64,000 nt of DNA from Martinezella rhizogenes (GCF_000799715.1 NZ_JUHG01000013.1:620001-684000), one strand, 5' to 3'. Positions 37,122 to 45,488 are shown, counted from the stretch's first letter. Numbers and translations: made by a program. Notes: generated by a model not told the origin, from the letters alone.

Positions 37122-37691
37122 ATGCTCAGATTTATCGACCCGAACCAACTGATGGGCGCCATGCTACTCGCGGGGCTGTTTTTCCTTGCCGGGATATGCC
37201 TGTCCTGGTTGGTTCGGCAATTGAGAATCGAGGTACTCCGGCATGACAGATCCGAGCGTATCGACCAGATCACCATCTCCTTCCTCAGCCACCTCTCTGT
37301 CCTGATAATCTGGGTTTTATTGATAACATTCTACGCACACCTGGTTCCGGCACTGAACCGATTGGGCACCGCGCTGCTTGCCGGCGTCAGCCTGATGTCG
37401 GTTATCCTGGGACTGGCGGCACAGACGACGCTCGGCAATCTGGTGTCTGGAATAAGCCTTGTTCTCTACAAGCCGTTCCGACAGGGCGATCGCCTTCAGA
37501 TCCAGGCGCCGACTGGACTTGAGGTGGGAGAGGTTGAGAACATCTCATTGGGCTATACGGTTCTGAAAACCGACGATCAGCGCCACATCGTCATCGCAAA
37601 CAGCACAATGGCCCAGCAGACGATGATCAAGCTATCGCCGGTGGCTCCAGGAGATACGTCGTCGCCGGCGGCCGATAGCCAGCAGACTTGA
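37122..37691 (+). CDS. Short MscS-like mechanosensitive channel
   Basis: A 189-residue inner-membrane protein. Three membrane helices are followed by the pore-lining TM3 region (VSLMSVILGLAAQTTLGNLV) and the start of the beta domain (YKPFRQGDRLQI). The protein stops shortly after the beta domain, at about 160 residues of core, so the C-terminal alpha/beta vestibule of E. coli MscS is missing. Such short forms exist but are less common. It is downstream of the moeA-like gene in the same direction and would be part of the same sigma-54 transcript. ATG 37122 is preferred; TTG 37107 is possible. Confidence 0.78.
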   Translation: MLRFIDPNQLMGAMLLAGLFFLAGICLSWLVRQLRIEVLRHDRSERIDQITISFLSHLSVLIIWVLLITFYAHLVPALNRLGTALLAGVSLMSVILGLAAQTTLGNLVSGISLVLYKPFRQGDRLQIQAPTGLEVGEVENISLGYTVLKTDDQRHIVIANSTMAQQTMIKLSPVAPGDTSSPAADSQQT

Positions 37692-37736
37692 GGCGATATC
37701 GACCGGCGTTCGATGATGCAGCCTATTTCAAGGGGC

Positions 37737-38402
37737 TCAACCCTCCGGCTCGCCTTCCCTCCTTGGAGTGGGCTTGCTCTGGACGCCGCCGCGGGCAATG
37801 CCGACCTTGGCCGAACGCAGTGGGCGCGAGCCTATGGCATATCCGGGCTCTACGACCTGGGTGACGGTGCCGTTCGGCACGGAGGGATCAGGCAGCTCGA
37901 ACAGTGCTTCGTGGAAATTGGGATCGAAACGCTCTCCCATGGGGTTGAGCTTCTTGACGCCATGCTTCTCCAAAGAGCGCTGCATTTCCTTTTCCGTCAG
38001 TTCGACGCCTTGAATCAGCGTCTTGAACGCCCCCTCATCCTTAAGGGCCTCGGCAGGGATGCTGGCGATGGCCCGTTCCATATTGTCGGCCACGCGCAGC
38101 ATGTCGCCGGCAAATTTCGCGACAGCATATTGCCGCGTATCGTTCACATCGCGATCGGCGCGGCGGCGCACATTCTCGACCTCCGCCAAGGCTCGAAGCA
38201 GGCGATCCTTCAATTCGGCATTCTCAGCCTCAAGCTTGGCGAACGCCTCCGCGTGACCGTCGTTTGTCGCGGCATGGCCGGTGTTGGTTCCGCCAGATGG
38301 ATCACGCGTGGTTTCATGTGCCGTCTTTGCAGCCTGCTCTGCGGTCGCAGCCGACTTGGCTGCCTGATGATTTCCATCTTCCGGTTTGGTCTTTCCAGTC
38401 AT
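37737..38402 (-). CDS. grpE: Nucleotide exchange factor GrpE
   Basis: A 221-residue GrpE. A long N-terminal disordered part (1-50) rich in Ala, Thr and His is followed by the dimerising coiled coil (about 52-110, with LLRALAEVENVRRRADRD). The beta-wing then contains FDPNFHEALFELPDP and the GTVTQVVEPGYAIGSRPLR motif, which is the family signature. It releases ADP from DnaK. It lies 58 bases after hdeD in the same direction and would be transcribed from the hdeD sigma-54 promoter. With ClpB, DnaK, CbpA and CbpM, it completes an Hsp70/Hsp100 machine in the island. Confidence 0.93.
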   Translation of the reverse strand: MTGKTKPEDGNHQAAKSAATAEQAAKTAHETTRDPSGGTNTGHAATNDGHAEAFAKLEAENAELKDRLLRALAEVENVRRRADRDVNDTRQYAVAKFAGDMLRVADNMERAIASIPAEALKDEGAFKTLIQGVELTEKEMQRSLEKHGVKKLNPMGERFDPNFHEALFELPDPSVPNGTVTQVVEPGYAIGSRPLRSAKVGIARGGVQSKPTPRREGEPEG

Positions 38403-38460
38403 TTCATCTCTCCCACGGATTGGGTCGCTCCTCGATATCGCTTATCCGCCCGGCGACCAT

Positions 38461-39045
38461 TCACGTTGAGACGGTCTCCTCGTGTGCCGTTCTCAGACGC
38501 AGACCGAATGCAATGAACGCGCAGCCCTGGAACATCAGATCGACGGACAGAACCAGTCCCAGCAGCCACAGACTGTTAACTGGCCAGCCAAGCAGGAACG
38601 TCAATCCCGCGATTGTCGTCACCACGCCGGACGCAACGATCCAGCCCCAGCCGGATTCAGAGCTTGTCCGGAAACCGAGACATATGCGCGAAACGCCTGC
38701 CGCCACGGCAAGGACCACCAGCAATAGCGTGAAAATGAACGACGCCAGAAGTGGATTCATAAGAGTGGTAGCGCCAGCGGCGGCATAGAGAACACCGCTG
38801 AGAAGCCACAAAATGAAGCCGCCCCAAGTCTTGACCCGAAAAGACTGGATGATCTGCAAAACGCCAGCCATGACCATCAGGGCGCCGACATAATAGACCG
38901 TCGCGAGCGTCGCCAGGAGCAAATTGCCGACCGCAATCACCCCCGCGCCAATGAAGACAACCCCGAGGGCAACGAACCACCCCCATTTTGCACGCGCTTC
39001 GGCGAATACTTCTGAGGGAGCGGAAGTTCGATTGATAGTCGTCAT
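38461..39045 (-). CDS. HdeD-family membrane protein (acid stress)
   Basis: A 194-residue inner-membrane protein with six predicted helices in three pairs, the layout of HdeD. Typical stretches are GVVFIGAGVIAVGNLLLATL, YYVGALMVMAGVLQIIQSF and the repeat-like LWLLSGVLYAAAGATTLMNP. In E. coli hdeD belongs to the acid-fitness genes; the exact activity is unknown. AAGGAAGG lies four bases before the ATG at 39045. It is the first gene after a perfect sigma-54 promoter with IHF and paired activator sites and is followed by grpE. Confidence 0.87.
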   Translation of the reverse strand: MTTINRTSAPSEVFAEARAKWGWFVALGVVFIGAGVIAVGNLLLATLATVYYVGALMVMAGVLQIIQSFRVKTWGGFILWLLSGVLYAAAGATTLMNPLLASFIFTLLLVVLAVAAGVSRICLGFRTSSESGWGWIVASGVVTTIAGLTFLLGWPVNSLWLLGLVLSVDLMFQGCAFIAFGLRLRTAHEETVST

Positions 39046-39162
39046 GGAACCTTCCTTTGATTACTGAAGTGCTTTCCGGCGCTCCGCACGGGATGACTAT
39101 GGGGCTTCCCGTCTCTTCGCGCTTCGTAGCCACCGCTGCCCTATTCGCGCAGCCGTTCACGG

Positions 39163-39178
39163 TGCAACGGACGTGCCA
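39163..39178 (-). promoter_or_regulatory. Sigma-54 promoter of hdeD-grpE
   Basis: TGGCACGTCCGTTGCA on the minus strand is a full -24/-12 consensus match, 117 bases before the hdeD start. Confidence 0.9.
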
Positions 39179-39196
39179 ATGTATAAATTCAAGCTA

Positions 39197-39209
39197 TATC
39201 AATAGCTTG
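39197..39209 (+). promoter_or_regulatory. IHF-like site of the hdeD promoter
   Basis: TATCAATAGCTTG is a perfect match to WATCAA-N4-TTR and begins 19 bp upstream of the -24 box. Confidence 0.65.
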
Positions 39210-39233
39210 CCGGTACGCCTCTTTGCTGAATGT

Positions 39234-39269
39234 AGACATTCTGTCCGATCGGAAACGGACAGAATGTCG
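39234..39269 (-). promoter_or_regulatory. Paired activator sites of hdeD
   Basis: AGACATTCTGTCC (39234-39246) and GGACAGAATGTCG (39257-39269) have centres 23 bp apart. The nearer one starts 56 bp upstream of the -24 box. Confidence 0.82.
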
Positions 39270-39371
39270 ATGGCGGCTACACCAAACAACCGAACGGACG
39301 CGAAGTTGCGCTGCATCGTCATGAAGACAGCTTCACGCCACCGGCACATAGCCCCGTGCTCAAAATTGCGA

Positions 39372-40337
39372 TCAGGTATTCGGAAACAAGTCGGCGCCGA
39401 ACCGCTTTTTCCTCGCGCTTTCGAATTGTCCCAGGGTTTGGGGCTTCACAAAGAGCGCGATAACATCGGGATGGGTCGTTTGGACACGCTTTTCGATCGC
39501 CGCCACGCAGGCCTCGATCTGCCCGGTGTCGAGCATGTTGTCGAATTCTATGCTGAGGGCCACCACCGCCTGATCGGGCGCAAGCTGAGCGGTAAGGGCA
39601 CTGTTGGCGTGGATAACACCCGGCTGTTCCTGGGCGATCCGGCAGATTGCATCAACGAGTGCCGGCGATGCGCGCTCGCCAATCAGCAGGCTCTTGCTTT
39701 CAATTGCCAGGAGAAGTGCCGTGACTGCAAGGACAAGCCCGATCAGGATGGACGCAATGCCATCGAAGACCGGCATCTCGAACACGTCGGCGGCCGCTAT
39801 CCCGACCGCGGCAATCGTAATCCCCATGAGGGCCGCGCTATCCTCGAACAGCACCATGAATGCGGGTGGATCCTTGCTACGCCGGAACGCCGTCCAGAAA
39901 CCGAGCTTTCCCCTGACCCTCGCGAAATTACGCCATGCGACAATCCAGGACGTGCTTTCGAACATGAAGGAAAGGCCCAGCACGACATAGCTCACCATGA
40001 CATGCTCGACAGCACTGGGCGCAATGACGTGGAGACAGCCTTGATACAAGGATACGCCAGCACCAAGCCCGAACAGCAGAAGGGCGACAATGAAGCTCCA
40101 GAAATAGAGTTCCCGGCCAAACCCCAACGGATGAATGATGTCAGGTCGCCGGGCAGCCCGGCGATAGCCATAAAGAAGCAATCCTTCATTGCCGGAATCA
40201 ACAATCGAATGCACCGCTTCACTGAACATGGCAGCGCTGCCCGTGATGATGGCTGCGGCGAGCTTAGTCACTGCGACGGCGATGTTACCGGCCAAAGCGG
40301 CATAAACGACAAGCCGTGCGGATGACGGTGGATGCAA
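39372..40337 (-). CDS. Cation diffusion facilitator family transporter
   Basis: A 321-residue metal efflux protein. The six-helix transmembrane domain has metal-site residues in AMFSEAVHSIVDSGNEGLLL (helix 2, with S/H/D spaced as in CDF proteins) and in MPVFDGIASILIG (helix 5). The C-terminal cytoplasmic domain spans about 215-321. It would expel divalent metals such as Zn, Fe or Mn in exchange for protons. It is the last gene of the minus-strand series FdhF-CydA-CydB-DUF2474-CDF, separated from the DUF2474 gene by about 55 bases. Metal specificity cannot be read with confidence. Confidence 0.87.
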   Translation of the reverse strand: MHPPSSARLVVYAALAGNIAVAVTKLAAAIITGSAAMFSEAVHSIVDSGNEGLLLYGYRRAARRPDIIHPLGFGRELYFWSFIVALLLFGLGAGVSLYQGCLHVIAPSAVEHVMVSYVVLGLSFMFESTSWIVAWRNFARVRGKLGFWTAFRRSKDPPAFMVLFEDSAALMGITIAAVGIAAADVFEMPVFDGIASILIGLVLAVTALLLAIESKSLLIGERASPALVDAICRIAQEQPGVIHANSALTAQLAPDQAVVALSIEFDNMLDTGQIEACVAAIEKRVQTTHPDVIALFVKPQTLGQFESARKKRFGADLFPNT

Positions 40338-40392
40338 ATTCGGGTCCGATATCAGCGCGAACCTCCCTTACATTGACCCAGACCGAATAGCC

Positions 40393-40509
40393 TTAACCGA
40401 GCAAACATAACCGGATCACACCGGCAACCAGTCCGAGCGCCGCAACGCTCGCCACCCAGATGGCCACCATCCACGCAAGTCGCTTCCAAAGAGGGGAGAC
40501 CGGGCTCAT
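40393..40509 (-). CDS. DUF2474 small subunit of the cytochrome bd/CIO oxidase
   Basis: A 38-residue single-helix membrane peptide (start MSPVSPLWKRLAWMV, helix to VIRLCLLG). Its ATG overlaps the cydB stop codon by one base (TGATG). Short single-helix proteins of the DUF2474/CydX kind always follow cydAB and stabilise the oxidase. The basic N-terminus and the tryptophan before the helix fit that class. It is easily missed because of its length. Confidence 0.8.
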   Translation of the reverse strand: MSPVSPLWKRLAWMVAIWVASVAALGLVAGVIRLCLLG

Positions 40510-41516
40510 CAGTGATAGCCGTGGACGCCCGCCTTGCCACGGAACACCCAATAGGCCCAGCCGGTGTAGACGAGGATCACGGGAATGATGACAAGTGCGC
40601 CGAAAAGCATGAAGACTTGGCTCTCGCGCGGCGCTGCAGCATCCCAGATCGTTACCGCGCGAGGCACGATATAGGGATAGATGCTGACCCCCAGACCGAT
40701 GAATCCCAGCAAAAACAGCGCAAGCGCCATGAGGAACGGCGCACGTTCGAATTCGCGCCGCAAGCTCCAGAAAAACGTCGCGGAGCAGATGAGCACCAAC
40801 AATGGCACCTGGGCCGTCAGCAACACGTCGGGCATCGCGAACCAACGCCGCCAGTAATCATAGGCCAGGAACGGCGTCGCCACGCTCACCGCCGCAAGGG
40901 CAATAAGCGTTGCCAATCCGACCCAGAAGGCTACCCGACGCGCATGATGCTGGCTCGTCCCTTCCGTTTTCCAGATGAGCCAGGTCGCGCCCAGCAAGGC
41001 ATAACCGATGACCACGGCGATGCCCGTCAATAGGCTGAATGGGCTTAGCCAGTCGAGCCAGCCGCCGGCATAAGCATCGTTCTCGACATGGATGCCCTGT
41101 AGGATCGCGCCAAGCGTGATCCCTTGCGCGAATGCGGCAACAAACGAGCCGACGGAAAAGGCCACATCCCAGAACGGACGATGACGCGGATCGCGCCAGC
41201 GAAACTCGAAGGCGACACCGCGAAAGACCAGGCCGAGCAGCATGGCGATCATCAGCGGATAGGTCGCCGGAAGAATGATCGCATAGGCGAGCGGAAAAGC
41301 CGCGAACAGCCCACCTCCCCCCATGACCAGCCAGGTTTCGTTGCCGTCCCATACCGGCGCGATCGAGTTCATCGCCTGATCGCGCTCGTCGCCGACCTCA
41401 AACGTTGGGAACAGGATGCCGATGCCAAGGTCGAAACCGTCCATCACGACATAAGCCATCACCGCAAAGCCGATGACTGCCGCCCAGACGATGGTAAGAT
41501 CAATGCTGGCCATCAT
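40509..41516 (-). CDS. cydB: Cytochrome bd-type quinol oxidase subunit II
   Basis: A 335-residue integral membrane subunit with about nine helices. It begins MMASIDLTIVWAAVIGFAVM and has the conserved VMDGFDLGIGILFP and SIAPVWDGNETWLVMGGGGL motifs of CydB. It pairs with CydA to reduce oxygen to water with quinol at low oxygen tension. It follows cydA after one base. ATG 41516 and the adjacent ATG 41513 are both possible starts. Confidence 0.93.
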   Translation of the reverse strand: MMASIDLTIVWAAVIGFAVMAYVVMDGFDLGIGILFPTFEVGDERDQAMNSIAPVWDGNETWLVMGGGGLFAAFPLAYAIILPATYPLMIAMLLGLVFRGVAFEFRWRDPRHRPFWDVAFSVGSFVAAFAQGITLGAILQGIHVENDAYAGGWLDWLSPFSLLTGIAVVIGYALLGATWLIWKTEGTSQHHARRVAFWVGLATLIALAAVSVATPFLAYDYWRRWFAMPDVLLTAQVPLLVLICSATFFWSLRREFERAPFLMALALFLLGFIGLGVSIYPYIVPRAVTIWDAAAPRESQVFMLFGALVIIPVILVYTGWAYWVFRGKAGVHGYH

Positions 41517-41517
41517 G

Positions 41518-42948
41518 TTATTCCTTTCCCGGCAAAGGCGCTATGAAGCCTGGCGCCGGCGTGATGCCCGCCGCGCGCTGCGGCATGTTCGGCGGCTCCG
41601 TCTCTCCGCGTTCGGGCGGTTTGGACATCAGGCGCAGCAGATAATAAGTGCCGGCGCCAAAGGCGCTGAAATAGACCACGACGAAGGCGAGAAGCGATAT
41701 GGCAACGGCGGGTGCAGCGAGCGGCGAATGCGATTCCGCGGTTCGCAGCAGGCCATAGACCGTGAAAGGTTGACGCCCCACCTCGGTCGTCACCCAGCCG
41801 GCAATCACCGCGACAAAGCCCGCCGGCCCCATGACAACACAAGCACGGTGTAGCCACGGCCAGTCGTAAAGCCTCCTGCGGACGCGAGCCAGAAGGCTCC
41901 AGAGACCGATCCCAAGCATGGCAAATCCGAGGGCGACCATGATCCGGAACGACCAGAATATGATATGCGCCGGCGGCCATTGATCGCGCGGAAAGTCTTT
42001 CAGGCCCGGTAGTGCCGCGTAAGGATCATGCTTGAGGATCAGGGAGCCGATATGAGGAATGGAAACTTCGTACCGGACGCGGGCCTCGTCGTTGCTCGGG
42101 AGCCCGAACAGAATGAGCGGCGCGCCGTTCGGGCTCGGTTCATAGTCGCCCTCCATGGCCAGCACCTTGGCCGGCTGGTGTTCCAGCGTGTTGAGGCCAT
42201 GCGCATCGCCGGCAAGGATCTGGATCGGCGCAACGATGGCGGCCATCCACATTGCCATTGAAAACATCTTGCGAGCACCGGGATTGGCGCGATCCTTTAG
42301 AAGATGCCAGGCACCGACACCACCAACCACGAAAGCGGTGGTGAGATAGGCGGCGATGACCGTATGAACGAGACGGAAGGGAAAGCTGGCGGTGAAGATG
42401 ATCGGCAGCCATGATCCCGCCGGCACGAACTGCCCCTTCGCGTTGATTGCAAAGCCCGCCGGCGTCTGCATCCAGCTATTGACCGCAATGATCCATGTCG
42501 CCGAGATGAGCGTGCCGAGCGCCACCATGCATGTCGCGAAGAAATGCAGTCTCTTGCCGACCTTGCTCATGCCGAACAGCATCACGCCGAGAAAGCCGGC
42601 TTCCAGGAAGAACGCGGTCAGCACTTCATAGGCCATGAGCGGACCGACGATCGGGCCTGCCTTGGTCGAGAAGACGGACCAATTGGTGCCGAACTGGTAG
42701 GACATGACCACGCCTGAAACGACGCCCATGCCGAATACAACGGCAAAGATCTTCAACCAGTAACGAAAGAGATTGGCGTAAACACCCTGCCCCGTCTTCA
42801 ACCATAGACCCTCGAGCACCATCAGATAGCTCGCAAGCCCGATCGAAAATGCCGGGAAAATAAAGTGGAAGGAGACAGTGAACGCGAATTGCGCACGCGC
42901 CAAAATCACCGGATCTAGCTGCTCAAGCAACGTCTCTTCCTCCCCCAT
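41518..42948 (-). CDS. cydA: Cytochrome bd-type quinol oxidase subunit I (short Q-loop, CIO-like)
   Basis: A 476-residue subunit that holds haems b558, b595 and d. LDPVILARAQFAFTVSFHFI near the start carries the haem b595 histidine. GRQPFTVYGLLRTAE is the GRQPW-type signature, and the quinol loop is short, as in cyanide-insensitive oxidases. Start choice is uncertain: ATG 42948 has no clear ribosome site, while TTG 42930 is preceded by GGAGG at eight bases and gives a protein closer to the family start. It is 75 bases after the molybdoenzyme gene and probably cotranscribed with it. Confidence 0.92.
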   Translation of the reverse strand: MGEEETLLEQLDPVILARAQFAFTVSFHFIFPAFSIGLASYLMVLEGLWLKTGQGVYANLFRYWLKIFAVVFGMGVVSGVVMSYQFGTNWSVFSTKAGPIVGPLMAYEVLTAFFLEAGFLGVMLFGMSKVGKRLHFFATCMVALGTLISATWIIAVNSWMQTPAGFAINAKGQFVPAGSWLPIIFTASFPFRLVHTVIAAYLTTAFVVGGVGAWHLLKDRANPGARKMFSMAMWMAAIVAPIQILAGDAHGLNTLEHQPAKVLAMEGDYEPSPNGAPLILFGLPSNDEARVRYEVSIPHIGSLILKHDPYAALPGLKDFPRDQWPPAHIIFWSFRIMVALGFAMLGIGLWSLLARVRRRLYDWPWLHRACVVMGPAGFVAVIAGWVTTEVGRQPFTVYGLLRTAESHSPLAAPAVAISLLAFVVVYFSAFGAGTYYLLRLMSKPPERGETEPPNMPQRAAGITPAPGFIAPLPGKE

Positions 42949-43023
42949 GGAAAATCTAGAATACACTCCTCGACAAGACAATGTCATCGAGGATCATGCG
43001 GCTGATCGACAGTTCAGGTCTGC

Positions 43024-45291
43024 TCAGGCTGCGACGACACGCACTGGTATTGATTTGGCGGCAGGTGTACCGCTGATCTTGTCATAATATTCCAGAGGCA
43101 GGAGCGGATTGAGCTCGGGGTAGTAACCCGCAATGGCGCCGCGCGGCATCGGATAATCCAGGACCGTCAAGCCGTCCACGCGACGCTGCACGCCATCGTC
43201 GCTGATCGTTTCAAGGGCGATGCGGGAACCCTCTTCCAACCCTCTGTCAGCACGATCCTCTGCATTCATGAAGAGAACCATGCGGTCGTTGTAAACACCG
43301 CGATACCGGTCATTATAGCTGTAGATGGTCGTATTGAACTGATCGTGCGAGCGGACAGTGGCCAATCGTAGCATCCACGGGTCGGAGATCGGAACATTGA
43401 CCTCGAGACCGGGCAGAAGCAGAAAATTCGCCTTGCCATTCGGCGTCGGCCAAACGAGGCGGCGCGGCGGCACGTCGAGATGAAACCCCTTCGGATTTTT
43501 GATCTTTTCCGAAAAGTCGCTGTAGATCTCCGGATAGACCGCAGCGATCTTGTCGCGAATGAGATTGTAATCGTGGATATAGCTTTCCCACGGAACCTTG
43601 CTGTCCGGCAAAGTCGCAAGCGCCATGCGACAGACGATTTCCACCTCCGGAAGAGCGTGCGGGCTTGCCGGCGTCAAAACGCCGCGAGATGCCGTGACGT
43701 TGGACATAGAATCTTCAATTGTCACGAACTGCTCGCCAGCCGACGTCTGTATCTGTTCGGAACGGGAAACGACCGGTAGGATGAGCGCGTCTCGCCCATG
43801 AACGAGATGCCCCCTGTTCAGCTTCGTTGCGATCCCAACCGTCAGAGATAGCTTACGCATCGCGGCATAGGATCGATCCGTGTCCGGGATCGCCCGAACG
43901 AAATTTCCGCCCATTCCGATAAAGACCTTGGCGGTGCCGTTTTCCATCGCTTCCACGGACTCGATCGTATGATGTCCGTGCTCGCGCGGCGGTTCGAAGC
44001 CGAAGACATCACGGACGCGATCGAGATATTCCTGCGTTGGCTTTTCATCGATCCCGACCGTGCGATCGCCCTGAACGTTCGAATGGCCGCGAATGGGGGA
44101 AATGCCGGCGCCGGGCTTTCCGAAATTGCCGCGCAAGAGAAGCAGGTTCGCCACCTGCTGCAGGAGCCGCGACCCCTGCTGGTGCTGGGTAAGACCCATT
44201 CCATAACAGATCATCGTCGCACGCGAGCGGATGTAGATCTCGGCGCAACGGCGAATCTGGGCTTCTTCCAGCCCGGAGATTCTAACGATCTCCGACCACT
44301 CCTGAGCCATGACGTCGTCGCGGATCGCGTCCAGCCCGACGGTATGTTTTTCGATGAAATCGGTGTCGATGATCTTTTCGCCTTGAGCTTCGCGCTCAAA
44401 CATCACCTTCATCATCCCCTTGAACAAGGCGAGATCACCACCGATGCGGATGTGAACGAATTCGCTTGCGATCGGCGTTGATCCGAAGGTTGCCATCTGC
44501 ACGACATCCTGCGGCTCGGTGAAACGGATGAGCGCGCGTTCCGGCATGGGATTGACGGCCACGATCGGAACACCGCGTTTGCGCGCTTCGACCAGATTGG
44601 TCATCATGCGGGGCGAATTCGTGCCCGTGTTCTGTCCGATGACGAAGATGGCTTCGGCATGCTCGAAATCTTCGAGAATAACCGTCCCCTTACCAACACC
44701 GATTGCGGGCGGCAGGCCACGGCTGGTCGGCTCGTGGCACATGTTGGAACAGTCCGGAAAATTGTTGGTGCCGAACTCGCGAATGAATATCGCATAGAGG
44801 AATGCCGCCTCATTCGGTGTGCGGCCCGAGGTGTAAAATTCCGCTTGATGGGGGCTTTCGAGCGCCCGCAGATGATCACCGATCATCGCAAACGCCGTAT
44901 CCCAGTCGCATGGCACGTACCGATCGGACGCCGCATCGTAACGCATCGGCTCGGTCAGACGACCCTGCATCTCAAGCCAATAGTCCGACTGCTCCATGAG
45001 CTCGGTTACCGTATGCTTTGCAAAGAACTCGCGGGTAACCCTGAACTTCGTCGCCTCGTGCGCGAGAGCCTTTGCGCCATTCTCGCAGAACTCGAGCGTC
45101 TTCTTGCAATCGGCGTCGGGAAAGGCGCAGCTCGGACACTTGAAACCGCCCGGCTGGTTCATGGCGAGCAGGGCGCGCGATCCCTTGGTGATAACGCTCT
45201 GCTCAAGCAACACTTTCGCAGTCGCGGCCGCAGCGCCCCATCCACCCGCGGGATGGTGATACGTTTTGTATTGAGGCTTGTTGTCGGCCAT
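43024..45291 (-). CDS. FdhF/YdeP-family molybdopterin oxidoreductase
   Basis: A 755-residue molybdo-bis-MGD enzyme of the YdeP group. The N-terminal cysteines C52, C55 and C62 (FKCPSCAFPDADC) are as in YdeP. C185 in FPDCSNMCHEPTS lines up with the selenocysteine/cysteine molybdenum ligand of formate dehydrogenases (UHGPS in E. coli FdhF). Cofactor-binding stretches include FVIGQNTGTNSPRMM and IRGHSNVQGDRTVG. The C-terminal MGD domain starts near RLATVRSHDQFNTTIYSYND. E. coli YdeP is linked to acid resistance; the substrate is unknown. It heads the operon with cydAB, suggesting electron flow to quinol and oxygen. No good sigma-54 promoter was found directly before it. Confidence 0.88.
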   Translation of the reverse strand: MADNKPQYKTYHHPAGGWGAAAATAKVLLEQSVITKGSRALLAMNQPGGFKCPSCAFPDADCKKTLEFCENGAKALAHEATKFRVTREFFAKHTVTELMEQSDYWLEMQGRLTEPMRYDAASDRYVPCDWDTAFAMIGDHLRALESPHQAEFYTSGRTPNEAAFLYAIFIREFGTNNFPDCSNMCHEPTSRGLPPAIGVGKGTVILEDFEHAEAIFVIGQNTGTNSPRMMTNLVEARKRGVPIVAVNPMPERALIRFTEPQDVVQMATFGSTPIASEFVHIRIGGDLALFKGMMKVMFEREAQGEKIIDTDFIEKHTVGLDAIRDDVMAQEWSEIVRISGLEEAQIRRCAEIYIRSRATMICYGMGLTQHQQGSRLLQQVANLLLLRGNFGKPGAGISPIRGHSNVQGDRTVGIDEKPTQEYLDRVRDVFGFEPPREHGHHTIESVEAMENGTAKVFIGMGGNFVRAIPDTDRSYAAMRKLSLTVGIATKLNRGHLVHGRDALILPVVSRSEQIQTSAGEQFVTIEDSMSNVTASRGVLTPASPHALPEVEIVCRMALATLPDSKVPWESYIHDYNLIRDKIAAVYPEIYSDFSEKIKNPKGFHLDVPPRRLVWPTPNGKANFLLLPGLEVNVPISDPWMLRLATVRSHDQFNTTIYSYNDRYRGVYNDRMVLFMNAEDRADRGLEEGSRIALETISDDGVQRRVDGLTVLDYPMPRGAIAGYYPELNPLLPLEYYDKISGTPAAKSIPVRVVAA

Positions 45292-45357
45292 GTCTTCAGC
45301 ACCCCCACGGAAATGATCGTAGGCACATTAGAACACGTTATCCCATTGAAATCTATA

Positions 45358-45391
45358 GACAAATTGTCCTGTCGTTTTGGACAAAATGTCC
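45358..45391 (+). promoter_or_regulatory. Paired activator sites between the molybdoenzyme and bestrophin genes
   Basis: AGACAAATTGTCC (45357-45369) and GGACAAAATGTCC (45379-45391, a complete inverted repeat) have centres 22 bp apart. The latter ends 54 bp before a plus-strand -24-like element at 45446. Confidence 0.8.
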
Positions 45392-45414
45392 AGAAGGGCG
45401 ACGAGACCAAACGC

Positions 45415-45427
45415 TAAGCCATTGACT
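45415..45427 (-). promoter_or_regulatory. IHF-like site of the bestrophin promoter
   Basis: AGTCAATGGCTTA on the minus strand matches WATCAA-N4-TTR with one mismatch. It lies 19 bp upstream of the -24 element. The core TCAATGGCTTA is identical to that of the moeA-like promoter. Confidence 0.5.
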
Positions 45428-45445
45428 TTCCTTCACGCATGAATG

Positions 45446-45461
45446 TGGCACGAATTATGAA
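45446..45461 (+). promoter_or_regulatory. Degenerate sigma-54 promoter before the bestrophin gene
   Basis: TGGCACGAATTATGAA has a perfect -24 part but GA instead of GC at -12. Its position relative to the IHF-like and paired activator sites is the same as in the four perfect promoters, so it is probably functional or recently decayed. Confidence 0.6.
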
Positions 45462-45488
45462 TGCAGCAAAGCCTGCTGGAAGCGACAC

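Noticed and set aside
45292..45357. A sigma-54 promoter for the FdhF/YdeP gene
   Set aside because: No TGGCAC-N5-TTGC match is present on the minus strand at the distance from the activator pair seen at the other promoters.
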